This document shows positions 8,828 through 15,871 of a stretch of 20,619 bases of DNA, one piece after another (positions within the stretch are counted from its first letter, which is position 1; every line of letters starts with the position of its first letter). The stretch lies in NCBI GenBank assembly GCA_900543715.1, contig UQSX01000052.1:1-20619 (forward strand), in the 5' to 3' direction. The stretch is from an uncultured Blautia sp. (GTDB lineage Bacteria > Bacillota > Clostridia > Lachnospirales > Lachnospiraceae). The position numbers were made by a program, and so were the translations under genes. The notes under the pieces were generated by a model, which ran no database searches, was not told the origin of the DNA, and saw only the letters and a program-made list of their open reading frames with translations.

Positions 8828-10162
8828 TTACAAATTTTCAGCCTCTTTCATATAGTTCCTGCGGATTTCCTCCGGCACCAGACTTCCTCCCGTTGCCCAC
8901 AGGACATGAACGGCTCTGTCCATGGAGTCTTCAAGATGATTTTTTCTCAGATATGCTTCAAACTCCGGACTTCCCCAGATTTCCACAGGACCCTGAAATC
9001 CTGCGCAGGCACTGGGTTCCAGGAAGATATTCTGGGTATCCAGCAGGTCTTTCATATAGCGGTACAGCTTTTCATCTTCCACAGTTACAGCTCCGCTTAA
9101 AAGAGGCTCCATAACTTTTCCCACAAAGGCGGAGGGCCGTCCTACGGCCAGTCCGTCTGCCTGGGTCTTTCCGGTAAGGCCCACATCTTCTACAGATATC
9201 CGGTCATGAAGCCCTGTAGACATTCCCAGAAGCATACAGGGAGCCTGGACAGGCTCTGCAAAAAAGCAGTGTACATGATCTCCGTAAATTCCTTTCAGGC
9301 CGAAAGTGATGCCTCCCGGCGCCCCGCCTACACCGCAGGGTATATAAACAAACAGAGGATGATCCTGATCCACGGCTATGCCGGCTTCCTGAAGCTGATC
9401 CGCGATTCTTTTTCCTGCAGTAGCATAACCCATAAATAAATCTTTTGAATTTTCATCATCCACAAAATAACTTTTCTCATCCCGGGCGGAAAGCTTTCTT
9501 CCCTGTTCCACGGCTTTTCCATAGTCTGACCGGTATTCCCGGACATCTACCCCATAGCTTCTCAGCAGATCTTTTTTCCACTGTTTTGCATCTGCGGACA
9601 TATGTATGATCACCTTATATCCCAGAACAGCGCTGATAATGCCGATGCTCAGTCCCAGATTTCCTGTAGATCCCACCTGAATGGTATAGTCTTTGAAAAA
9701 TCTCTTTTTCTCCGGGTCACCCAAATGTTCATATCCCTCTCCCGGCTTCAGGAGTCCATGAGCTAAGGCCAGGTCTTCCGTGTGCTTCAGCACCTCGTAG
9801 ATCCCCCCTCTGGCTTTCACAGAACCTGCAATAGCCAGACGGTTGTCTTCTTTAAGGAACAGTCTGCCGCGGCACTTTTTCCCGTATTTTTCTTCCATCC
9901 GCTTTTTCATATAAGGGATTTCCGTAAGAGGGGACTCAATAAGTCCATTCCGCTCTCTGGTCTCCGGAAAATATTTCATGAGCAGAGGTGCAAACCGTTC
10001 CAGTCTTTTCCTGGCCTCTTCAATGTCCTCCTCTGTCAGAGGAAGATTCTCAGAGGCTTCCTGGAAGGGAATCTTCCCCGGGTTGATCCACAGGACTTCT
10101 TCTCCCTTTTTTATTTTCTCCAGCAAGGGATTGTCCTTATTCTGCATTTCCAAGTTTTCCAT
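8828..10162 (-). CDS. dsdA: D-serine ammonia-lyase (D-serine dehydratase)
   Basis: A 444-residue PLP enzyme that converts D-serine to pyruvate and ammonia in the cytoplasm. It follows E. coli DsdA closely over its whole length: WINPG near the N-terminus, the PLP lysine Lys116 in AGSVKARGGIYE, the phosphate-binding loop GSTGNLG (164-170), then CGVGGAPGG, FFAEPVQAPCMLLG and ADGLAVGR. The ATG at 10162 is chosen because GGAGG lies 7 nt upstream; an in-frame codon at 10180 has no such site. The start lies 26 bp inside the upstream AAA-ATPase-like gene, so the two are likely cotranscribed. The enzyme allows use or detoxification of D-serine. Its product pyruvate is also the known substrate of some CstA-family proteins, an interesting but unproven link to the facing gene. 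Confidence 0.96.
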   Translation of the reverse strand: MENLEMQNKDNPLLEKIKKGEEVLWINPGKIPFQEASENLPLTEEDIEEARKRLERFAPLLMKYFPETRERNGLIESPLTEIPYMKKRMEEKYGKKCRGRLFLKEDNRLAIAGSVKARGGIYEVLKHTEDLALAHGLLKPGEGYEHLGDPEKKRFFKDYTIQVGSTGNLGLSIGIISAVLGYKVIIHMSADAKQWKKDLLRSYGVDVREYRSDYGKAVEQGRKLSARDEKSYFVDDENSKDLFMGYATAGKRIADQLQEAGIAVDQDHPLFVYIPCGVGGAPGGITFGLKGIYGDHVHCFFAEPVQAPCMLLGMSTGLHDRISVEDVGLTGKTQADGLAVGRPSAFVGKVMEPLLSGAVTVEDEKLYRYMKDLLDTQNIFLEPSACAGFQGPVEIWGSPEFEAYLRKNHLEDSMDRAVHVLWATGGSLVPEEIRRNYMKEAENL

Positions 10163-11861
10163 TCTTTTTCCTCCAGGCAATATGGGACATAATACGGCAG
10201 CTTTTCTGAAAGAAAGCTACTCCATAGGACAGCACTGTTTTAAATCCCGATGCCTCTATCTTTTTTCTATACTGCCTGTCCTGTATCTGTACCAGTGCTT
10301 TTTCGCATCCTCTCTTCAATTCACTTTCCTTTCTGGAAACCTTTATCTCCAAAACTGCCGCCCGGCGTTTTACTTTGTCCTTTATTACCAGATCCGGTCT
10401 GCCCAGTCCGCTTTCATGGTTGGATTCTACTACATAACCAGCCCCGGAAAATAAGCCTGCCAGAAAGGCATGGTAAAAGCTTTCTGCATAGTCATGATAG
10501 CTTATGGTATCAAAAAGTAAATCCGAGATAAGCTCTGTCAGCTTTTCTGAATCCCCTTTCCACAATGCTTCGAAAAGTTCTTTTCTGTCACTATACATAT
10601 TTTTTTCCTGCAGCCAGTTCAGCACGCTTTTTCTAAAAATATCCTGGATTTCTGCATTTGGAATCTTTAAGGTGATTTTATTTCTTTCCTGGGGCAGCTC
10701 TTCCTGTGTTTCCTCTTTCACCTTGGTAAGATAGCCGGTAAGATACAGCAGGCTCCAGAGATTTTCTTCTGTAGAAGTCAAAAAGTCATAGCTCACATTT
10801 TCATTGACAGATTCCCGGATGGCTTCGCCATTCAGCAGCTTTTCAAACTTTTCTGTCACATCAAAATCCCTGCGTTTCAGGAACAATTCTATGATTTTAT
10901 TGTCACTGGTATGCTCCCAAAAATTTTCTGGTTTTTTCACACCCTCTGTAAGAACCCTCTGCACATAATTCAGCACATCCCAGGGACAGTAGATTTCTAT
11001 ATTTCCGAATATATAGCTGTCATACCATTTGCGGACTGTTTCCTGACAGTCCTGGCATCCGGCTTCTTTTAAAAATTCAGCGACCTCCGGTCTGGTAAAT
11101 CCAAAAAATTCGTCATAACGTATATCTGAAATCGTATCTGTTGTAAAGTTATTCGTTCCCGTAAAAATACTTTCCTTTGCAATGCGAAGGCATCCCGTGA
11201 CCACGGCAAATCTCAAAGACTCATTGTCCTTCAATGCCGTACTCATCATTGTCTTGATCACTTCCAGCATCTTTTCATAATATCCATTGCTGCTGGCCTT
11301 TGCCATAGGTACATCATACTCGTCCAGAAGGAGTATCACTGGTTTTTTATAATATTCCTTCATCATTCTCATAAGGACAAGAAGGGAGCTCTGCACATCT
11401 GTAAAAGTCCCTGTCTGTTCCTTTAATCTGGTAAAAATCTGTTTGTATGCAGGGTTTACCCTGCTGCTCTCTTCCAGATACTGATGCTCTATGCAAATCT
11501 GAGAAAGAGTAAATTTCAGCAGCCCCATAGCATTTTCAAAAGTACTTCCGTCTACATCTTTAAAAGAGAGAAACAAAGTAGGCCACTGATTCATCCATTT
11601 CCGGCATAGTTCCTGATTCTGAGAAATCTTCAGGCCAGAAAATAAATATCTGCTGTCTTTTCGTATATCCAAAAAATTGTCCAGCATACTCATTCCCAAA
11701 GTTTTCCCGAAACGTCTGGGACGAATAAGTAACGTTACTTCTGTTGCATCTGTTTTCAGCAGTTCTTCTATCAGACCACTTTTATCCATATAGTAATAGC
11801 CATTTTCCCGGATTTTTCTAAAATCAGACACACCTATCGGAATCCTCAACTGTTTCCACAT
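10137..11861 (-). CDS. AAA-ATPase-like protein with C-terminal PD-(D/E)XK nuclease-like domain
   Basis: A 574-residue protein of the AAA-ATPase_like/DUF1703 type that is often multi-copy in Lachnospiraceae and Bacteroidetes. The N-terminus IPIGVSDFRKIRENGYYYMDKS is characteristic. A variant Walker A reads RPRRFGKT (47-54, lacking the usual GxxxxGK spacing), and a Walker B reads VILLLDEYD (175-183). The C-terminal region, about residues 475-545, has the nuclease-fold pattern GRPDLVI followed by AVLEIKVSRKE, with Asp and Glu-x-Lys in place. The ATG at 11861 follows AGGAGGGG. Length matches the family, so it looks intact, unlike its left-hand-coded neighbours. Its 3' end overlaps the start of dsdA by 26 bp. 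The biological role of the family is unknown; a defence or mobile-DNA link is often guessed but not shown here. Confidence 0.88.
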   Translation of the reverse strand: MWKQLRIPIGVSDFRKIRENGYYYMDKSGLIEELLKTDATEVTLLIRPRRFGKTLGMSMLDNFLDIRKDSRYLFSGLKISQNQELCRKWMNQWPTLFLSFKDVDGSTFENAMGLLKFTLSQICIEHQYLEESSRVNPAYKQIFTRLKEQTGTFTDVQSSLLVLMRMMKEYYKKPVILLLDEYDVPMAKASSNGYYEKMLEVIKTMMSTALKDNESLRFAVVTGCLRIAKESIFTGTNNFTTDTISDIRYDEFFGFTRPEVAEFLKEAGCQDCQETVRKWYDSYIFGNIEIYCPWDVLNYVQRVLTEGVKKPENFWEHTSDNKIIELFLKRRDFDVTEKFEKLLNGEAIRESVNENVSYDFLTSTEENLWSLLYLTGYLTKVKEETQEELPQERNKITLKIPNAEIQDIFRKSVLNWLQEKNMYSDRKELFEALWKGDSEKLTELISDLLFDTISYHDYAESFYHAFLAGLFSGAGYVVESNHESGLGRPDLVIKDKVKRRAAVLEIKVSRKESELKRGCEKALVQIQDRQYRKKIEASGFKTVLSYGVAFFQKSCRIMSHIAWRKKNGKLGNAE

Positions 11862-11936
11862 ACCGCCCCTCCTATAATATTAGTTACAACACATATAGAA
11901 ATTTCCCTACAGACAAGTTTTTCCCAGGCAAATACT

Positions 11937-12600
11937 TTACTCTTTCAGAAGTTTTCTCAATATCTCAGCAAACTCTTCAATGTAATAACTGGCATTCTCC
12001 TTCACCCAGAAAAGGCAGTAGTTCCGCTTTAACTGTTGTCCTTGCTCCATGACAGGCAGCCGTTTTACGCCTGTTCCGCAGGGAGGAAGAGTCCCTACCC
12101 TTTCAACAGGCAGAAATCCTCGGTTTCCTGCCACCATCAAACGGCCCTCCTCCAGATTTACCGCAAATAAAAAACGTCCTCCAAAGCCCAGAGTATTTTT
12201 ATAATAAAGTTCCGCATAGCAGCCGCATTTCAAAAATGGAAACCTCCGGATAAAGCCTGGAAAATTCTGCCACTGCCTGATGAAGCTCCTGGCCGCTGTA
12301 GCACCGCAGATATCCGATCTTAAGCTCCATCTCCTTATCCTTCCCTATGCGGAAAGTTTCTCTGCGGATATCCTCTACTTCATTCAGAATTCCTTTACTC
12401 TGTTCATAAAAATATTCTCCCGCAGGGGTAAGGGTAAATCTTCGGTTTTCTCTGTGTATCAGCTCTACTCCCAGTTCCTTCTCCAGTGACCGTATCTGCT
12501 GAGAAATAGCTGACTGGGAAATGTAGCACTGCTCCGCCGCCTCTGTAAAGCTGTTGCATTCCACCACGGAAATAAAATATTTCATCTGTCTGAACAGCAA
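11937..12600 (-). pseudogene. LysR-family regulator, internally deleted and out of frame
   Basis: The N-terminal part, from a TTG start at 12600 behind AGGTG, encodes a clear LysR helix-turn-helix (residues about 17-60, with SFTEAAEQCYISQSAISQQI) and the linker helix, to about residue 122 (LYPEVSIF). It then stops at 12199 in the wrong frame. The C-terminal part of the effector domain (LGFGGRFLFAVNLEEGRLMV to the end at 11937) follows in another frame. LysR proteins are normally about 290-300 residues. Here about 70-80 residues of the first effector subdomain are missing, and a short KCGCY segment between the parts suggests two adjacent deletions. The product would be a DNA-binding domain without a working effector domain. 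It probably once regulated the neighbouring SDR gene, upstream of which a LysR-type box is seen. Confidence 0.85.
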
Positions 12601-12620
12601 AAAATCACCTGTCCTTTCCC

Positions 12621-12910
12621 CTATATCTTTTCATGATAAAGAACAAGTCCCCCTTTTCTCCTGTGTCCTGTATCCCACAGGCCTTTCAGGTCAACCCAGA
12701 AATATTTTCCGTAGGTTACGATCTTTACCATACATTTATCTGCCTGTCAAAAGGATACAGGTCTGTTCCTCTGTACAAATCAAAGAAAATACAGCTGTCA
12801 CATGCTGTGACAGCTGCACATCCTCCCAGGCGCATCATCCGGTCCGAAAACCATTCCTGACTGCCTCCCCAGGCTCCTTCTATTCTAAAATATTGAAGTT
12901 CTTTCTTCAT
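12621..12910 (-). pseudogene. Remnant of an unnamed conserved Lachnospiraceae gene
   Basis: An ATG at 12910 with AAAGGAC upstream opens a 61-residue frame containing WGGSQEWFSDRMMRLGGCAA and TACDSC, then stops at 12725. A second frame directly after the break reads MVKIVTYGKYFWVDLKGLWD, then TGHRRKGGLVLY, to a stop at 12621. From memory these resemble the N- and C-terminal ends of one conserved hypothetical family. The middle, perhaps half or more of the protein, is gone and the frame is lost. I do not know a function. The conserved GGCAA and CDSC cysteines suggest a metal- or thiol-dependent role, which is a guess. It lies 20 bp before the LysR remnant, in the same direction. Confidence 0.6.
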
Positions 12911-12950
12911 GCAGCTGTCCTTTCAGGAATATTAAAAATATATTTTTCAT

Positions 12951-12979
12951 ATTTTATCATATTCTCAGACAGTTGTCAC
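12951..12979 (-). promoter_or_regulatory. Promoter upstream of the small remnant gene
   Basis: On the minus strand GTGACA (12979-12974) and TAAAAT (12956-12951) have 17-bp spacing, each one mismatch from consensus, 40 bp upstream of the ATG at 12910. The promoter appears to have outlived its gene. Confidence 0.55.
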
Positions 12980-13011
12980 AGAAAACCCTTTCTTTCCCAA
13001 GTTCCTTTCTC

Positions 13012-13693
13012 TCATGATTTTTCCGGCTTTAATGGCCCGTAAAAGTAGGACGCCGTGGCTCCGCCGTCGATGAGGAAATCCGCTCCTGTAATAAAGGCTC
13101 CTTTCTCACTCATAAGCAACTCTGCCACATTTGCCACTTCGTCTGCAGTTCCGGGACGTCCTGCCGGGCATTTAGCAAACATATTTTTGTAAAAGTCTCC
13201 TCTTGGACCGTTAAACTCATCTATCGCAAGAGGCGTCACTATGATTCCCGGAGAAATGGAATTTATCCTTACACCCTTTTCTCCCCATTTTACAGATTCT
13301 GCCATCACACGTTTCTCATTGCATCTCTTTGCCAGCTGATAGGCATGAAGAGTATCCCGGATATTCTCCGGCTGAAGGACTGCCAGATCCAGCAGTTCTT
13401 CTGTTGGGGTACAGGCCAGCAACTCATCTTCTTCAGGTGTAAGGGCAGGCATCCGATGTCCGGACTGGCTGGAAATGGTCACTCCCACGCCTCCTTCTTT
13501 GATCACCTTTCCCACTTCTTCCAAAAGCACAGCTGTACCGTACAAATCCTGCCTCCTTCATGATCTTTGCAGTAGTCTGGGCGTTCTCTATTTTCTTGTC
13601 TCCGATAAGGATTTTCATTCCATGGCCCATTCTCCTTGCAATAGCCATACCGATCTGGCCTGCTCCTGTTAAAATCATTACCTCTTTTTTCAT
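13012..13693 (-). pseudogene. Classical short-chain dehydrogenase/reductase, internally deleted
   Basis: The start is the ATG at 13693 behind GGAGAGG. The first 46 residues hold a Rossmann nucleotide-binding start (MILTGAGQIGMAIARRMG). After KEAGF the frame goes to nonsense and stops at 13433. The rest of the SDR continues one frame away from LYGTAVLLEEVGKVI: the catalytic serine region ISSQSG, the YxxxK motif in AYQLAKRCN, VRINSISPGIIVTPL, and FLIDGG near the end. About 50 residues between the two parts are missing, including the NAG motif. Restored length would be about 270 residues, normal for the family. The junction GGATTTG fits both expected flanks (AGF on the left, VDLYG on the right), suggesting deletion between short direct repeats. 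The substrate is unknown. As it stands it cannot form a complete SDR. Confidence 0.85.
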
Positions 13694-13796
13694 GATGATC
13701 CTCTCCTGTCTCAAAATACTTTCAGGTAATATGTTATCCTCTGTACCAGCTTCTATTTTATGCTCATTTACCAATTTATCAATTTCATTTTCCGGC

Positions 13797-13820
13797 GTTA
13801 TAGATAAGTAAAACTTATCT
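13797..13820 (-). promoter_or_regulatory. LysR-type operator (T-N11-A) and -10 box of the SDR gene
   Basis: A dyad AGATAAG-TAAAA-CTTATCT (13802-13820) contains the LysR-family pattern T-N11-A with inverted repeats. On the minus strand it directly adjoins TATAAC (13802-13797), a -10 candidate about 100 bp upstream of the SDR start. The matching -35 position is poor (AGTTCA), as in activator-dependent promoters. The likely regulator is the nearby LysR remnant. Confidence 0.5.
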
Positions 13821-13872
13821 GAACTATTACACTTTAAGAATGGCTTTTTACCCTAAACCATAGGCAATGCTC

Positions 13873-14187
13873 TCATTTCCGAGAGCAGTATTCATGGGTT
13901 CCAATGATAAAAATAATGACCAGAGTAATCCCTTCTGCCGCTGCTGCGGAGGCCCACACCCATGTTTCTCCCAGCAGAACCGGTACCAGGAATATGGCTG
14001 CGGCCTTAACAAGGATTCCCCTGCTTACAGCAATAATATTGGATTTCCATGTCTGTTTCGTTGAATAATAGTAAGCGGTAAAGATCAAGTTCACTGCCAT
14101 AAACACAAAGGATATAGCAAATATCGGCAGCGCACCGGAGGCCATCTCTACCAGCTCAGGTTCACTGTTGAAGAGTCTCACTACCGG
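13873..14187 (-). pseudogene. C-terminal fragment of a MATE-family efflux transporter
   Basis: About 104 residues (PVVRLFNSEPELVEMASGAL, then IFAISFVFMAVNLIFTAYYY, and two more hydrophobic segments) match the last quarter of a MATE multidrug/sodium antiporter, which normally has about 450 residues and twelve helices. All earlier helices are missing. The reading frame begins directly where the upstream epimerase loses its own C-terminus, overlapping its stop codon. One deletion therefore removed the end of the epimerase, the gap and about 350 residues of the MATE gene. A 7-bp hairpin (13868-13887) lies at the stop codon but has no T-tract. The fragment is not expected to be functional. Confidence 0.82.
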
Positions 14188-15076
14188 AATACGGATTTGT
14201 CATCAGAGGTTTCTCTCCGGTCTTTCTGGCCTTCTTCTCCATATATCTGGCAAGTACATAGGCCATACGGATGGGAACGTAAAAATAAGGAGTCTTACAG
14301 CCGCTTGCCTCATGAAGCATCCGGCACATTTCTTTCAGTGTGACCTCTTTATTTCCCAGGATATAGCACTCTCCTTCTCTTCCTTTATCTGCCGCCCCGA
14401 TGCAGCCCTGGGCCAGATCCCGGACATCGCACAGGTTAAAGGAGCCTCCCATGCCCACCGGCATTTTTCCGTTCATGATCTTAATGACTGTACCTGTAGT
14501 CTCCCCCACCGCATAATCTTTTGGTCCCAGGATACCGCTGGGATGGACTACACAGGCCTTTAATCCTCTTTCCCTGAAAGCATCTAAAACCGCCTGGGTA
14601 GCCAGGGCTTTGGACTGACTGTAACACCCCACCTGCCTGCTTTCATCAACAGGCGTAAACTGGTATGTCTCTCTGATAGGAGTGCCCTTAGGCTGTTCCG
14701 GAATTGCTCCTGTAGAACTGACATAGACCATCTTCCTGCACTCTGGATGTTTCAGGCACATATCAATCATATTTTTCGTTCCGCCAACATTGACATCCAT
14801 CAGCTTCCGGTTAAAGTCTGGATTGGTGGTCACCATACTGGCACAGTGGATCACAATGGAGCTGTCCCCTTCAGGTATGGCAAAAAATCTCTCCAGAGAA
14901 TCTACATCACAGAGATCCCCTTCTGAAATCTCCACTTCCTTTGGAATATATTTCACAGATTTGTCGCCTGGAAGGACCAGAGCTCTTACATAGTCTCCCC
15001 GTTTCAAAAGTTCATCACATACATGGCTGCCCAAGAATCCTGCTGCCCCGGTTACCAAATATACTGTTTTTCTCAT
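14162..15076 (-). CDS. NAD(P)-dependent epimerase/dehydratase (extended SDR), C-terminally truncated
   Basis: A 304-residue extended SDR. The nucleotide-binding motif is TGAAGFLGSH (9-18). The catalytic residues are Ser120/Ser121 (VSST) and Tyr152-x3-Lys156 (CYSQSK). It most resembles the dihydroflavonol reductase/3-beta-hydroxysteroid dehydrogenase-like branch, which oxidises or reduces hydroxyl/keto groups on various substrates. The start is the ATG at 15076 behind GAGG; an upstream in-frame codon at 15130 lies inside the palindrome and is not used. The protein ends KPLMTNPYS and then GSETLQQ, the last residues being out-of-frame sequence of the MATE gene. Relatives continue about 30-40 residues further. 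The active-site domain is complete, so partial activity is possible. The substrate is unknown. Confidence 0.85.
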   Translation of the reverse strand: MRKTVYLVTGAAGFLGSHVCDELLKRGDYVRALVLPGDKSVKYIPKEVEISEGDLCDVDSLERFFAIPEGDSSIVIHCASMVTTNPDFNRKLMDVNVGGTKNMIDMCLKHPECRKMVYVSSTGAIPEQPKGTPIRETYQFTPVDESRQVGCYSQSKALATQAVLDAFRERGLKACVVHPSGILGPKDYAVGETTGTVIKIMNGKMPVGMGGSFNLCDVRDLAQGCIGAADKGREGECYILGNKEVTLKEMCRMLHEASGCKTPYFYVPIRMAYVLARYMEKKARKTGEKPLMTNPYSGSETLQQ

Positions 15077-15089
15077 GGAAAAAGACCTC

Positions 15090-15139
15090 GCTTTCTTTAT
15101 GATAGTTTTATCACTTGATGAAACTATCATAAAGAAAGC
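15090..15139. repeat. 50-bp near-perfect palindrome before the epimerase gene
   Basis: Two perfect 19-bp arms (GCTTTCTTTATGATAGTTT and its complement) flank a 12-nt centre that pairs further (a T-G wobble and ATCA/TGAT). This gives a 24-bp stem with a 2-nt loop. It ends 13 bp upstream of the epimerase ATG, just before GAGG. In RNA it would form a very stable hairpin followed by GAGGTCTTTTT on the minus strand. It may be an operator, an attenuator or the relic of a small mobile element. Confidence 0.85.
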
Positions 15140-15255
15140 AGATTTCCATTTTATTTACGGATCGTTTCTGTCTTATTAAAACCGTAGTAAAGTTTTGCCT
15201 TGTGTTCCTGTGCAGACAAAAATCCCACCCTGCAAACTATCTATTGTTATGAAAA

Positions 15256-15294
15256 AAGTAGCCATAACCCATTTTATAGGATATATAGCTACTT
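15256..15294 (-). terminator. Rho-independent terminator
   Basis: On the minus strand an 11-bp stem (AAGTAGCTATA/TATGGCTACTT, one G-U pair) with a 17-nt loop is followed by TTTTTT. It lies 77 bp after the stop of the LytTR/Rpn remnant and would end transcription coming from the dehydratase genes. Confidence 0.8.
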
Positions 15295-15370
15295 TAGGTT
15301 TTGTAATGATATGTTTTTAGACAAATCATTAGTTGAATTATAATCGTGTCAGTACACTGGGACTTTATGC

Positions 15371-15871
15371 TTATTTTTGAATTTTCAACAGCTCTGTATA
15401 TTGAGAACGGTCCTCTTCTTTTATCTTCAGGGCATCCATAGCTTCCTTAGCTGTCATATTCATGGTATCCATAAGATTTTTAATAGATTCTGTAAGTGCC
15501 CGCTGCATCCCTTTCTGAATGCCCTTCTGTTCTACACCTTCGCTTAGATTGCACATTTGTGACACCTCCTCTTCAAATGCCTGACTCATCTGGATATGGA
15601 ATGAAAGCCATACGGTGTCTTTAGAAGCTTTTGTCACATACTTCAGATTTACCAGGCACCCGCTGATACATTTGGAAAAACCCTCTTTCCGGAAAGCCTC
15701 TTCCACATCGGCAATGGTTCCCCGGATCCGGTATACCTGATCTCCGGTATGATATTCCAGGTAATTTTTGCTTTTTTCAATATAGAGGATCTGAGAAACC
15801 GGTATTTTGACCACAGTATCTCCAGTCTGGATCAGAACCTCTCTCTCCCGGTTCCGCTGCAGAACCCGCAC
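15371..15871 (-). pseudogene. Chimeric remnant: LytTR DNA-binding domain joined to an Rpn-type tail
   Basis: A 166-codon open frame made of two unrelated pieces. Codons about 12-80 are a LytTR DNA-binding domain (VLIQTGDTVVKIPVSQILYI, EKSKNYLEYHTG, GFSKCISGCLVNLKYV), lacking its usual N-terminal receiver domain and final strands. After TVWLS it changes abruptly to the C-terminal region of Rpn/PD-(D/E)XK family proteins (MSQAFEEEVSQMCNLSEGVE, the KGIQKGMQ repeat, MTAKEAMDALKI), without the nuclease core. The junction happens to be in frame. The frame opens inside the end of the upstream activase gene and has no convincing ribosome binding site: GGAG lies only 2 nt before the GTG at 15871. It is most simply two gene remnants fused by deletions. 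A functional chimera is possible but less likely. Confidence 0.72.

Noticed and set aside
10137..11861. Classical restriction or defence system
   Set aside because: The AAA-ATPase-like/PD-(D/E)XK protein has no methyltransferase, specificity or other defence partner nearby; the family is common as single genes.
12792..12816. Perfect 11-bp inverted repeat as an operator or terminator
   Set aside because: It lies within coding sequence for conserved residues CAAVTACDSC and has no T-tract; codon choice explains it well enough for it not to be called a regulatory site.
11937..15871. Insertion sequence or integrated element as the cause of the broken genes
   Set aside because: No transposase, integrase, terminal inverted repeats or target duplication was seen; the gene pieces join directly.
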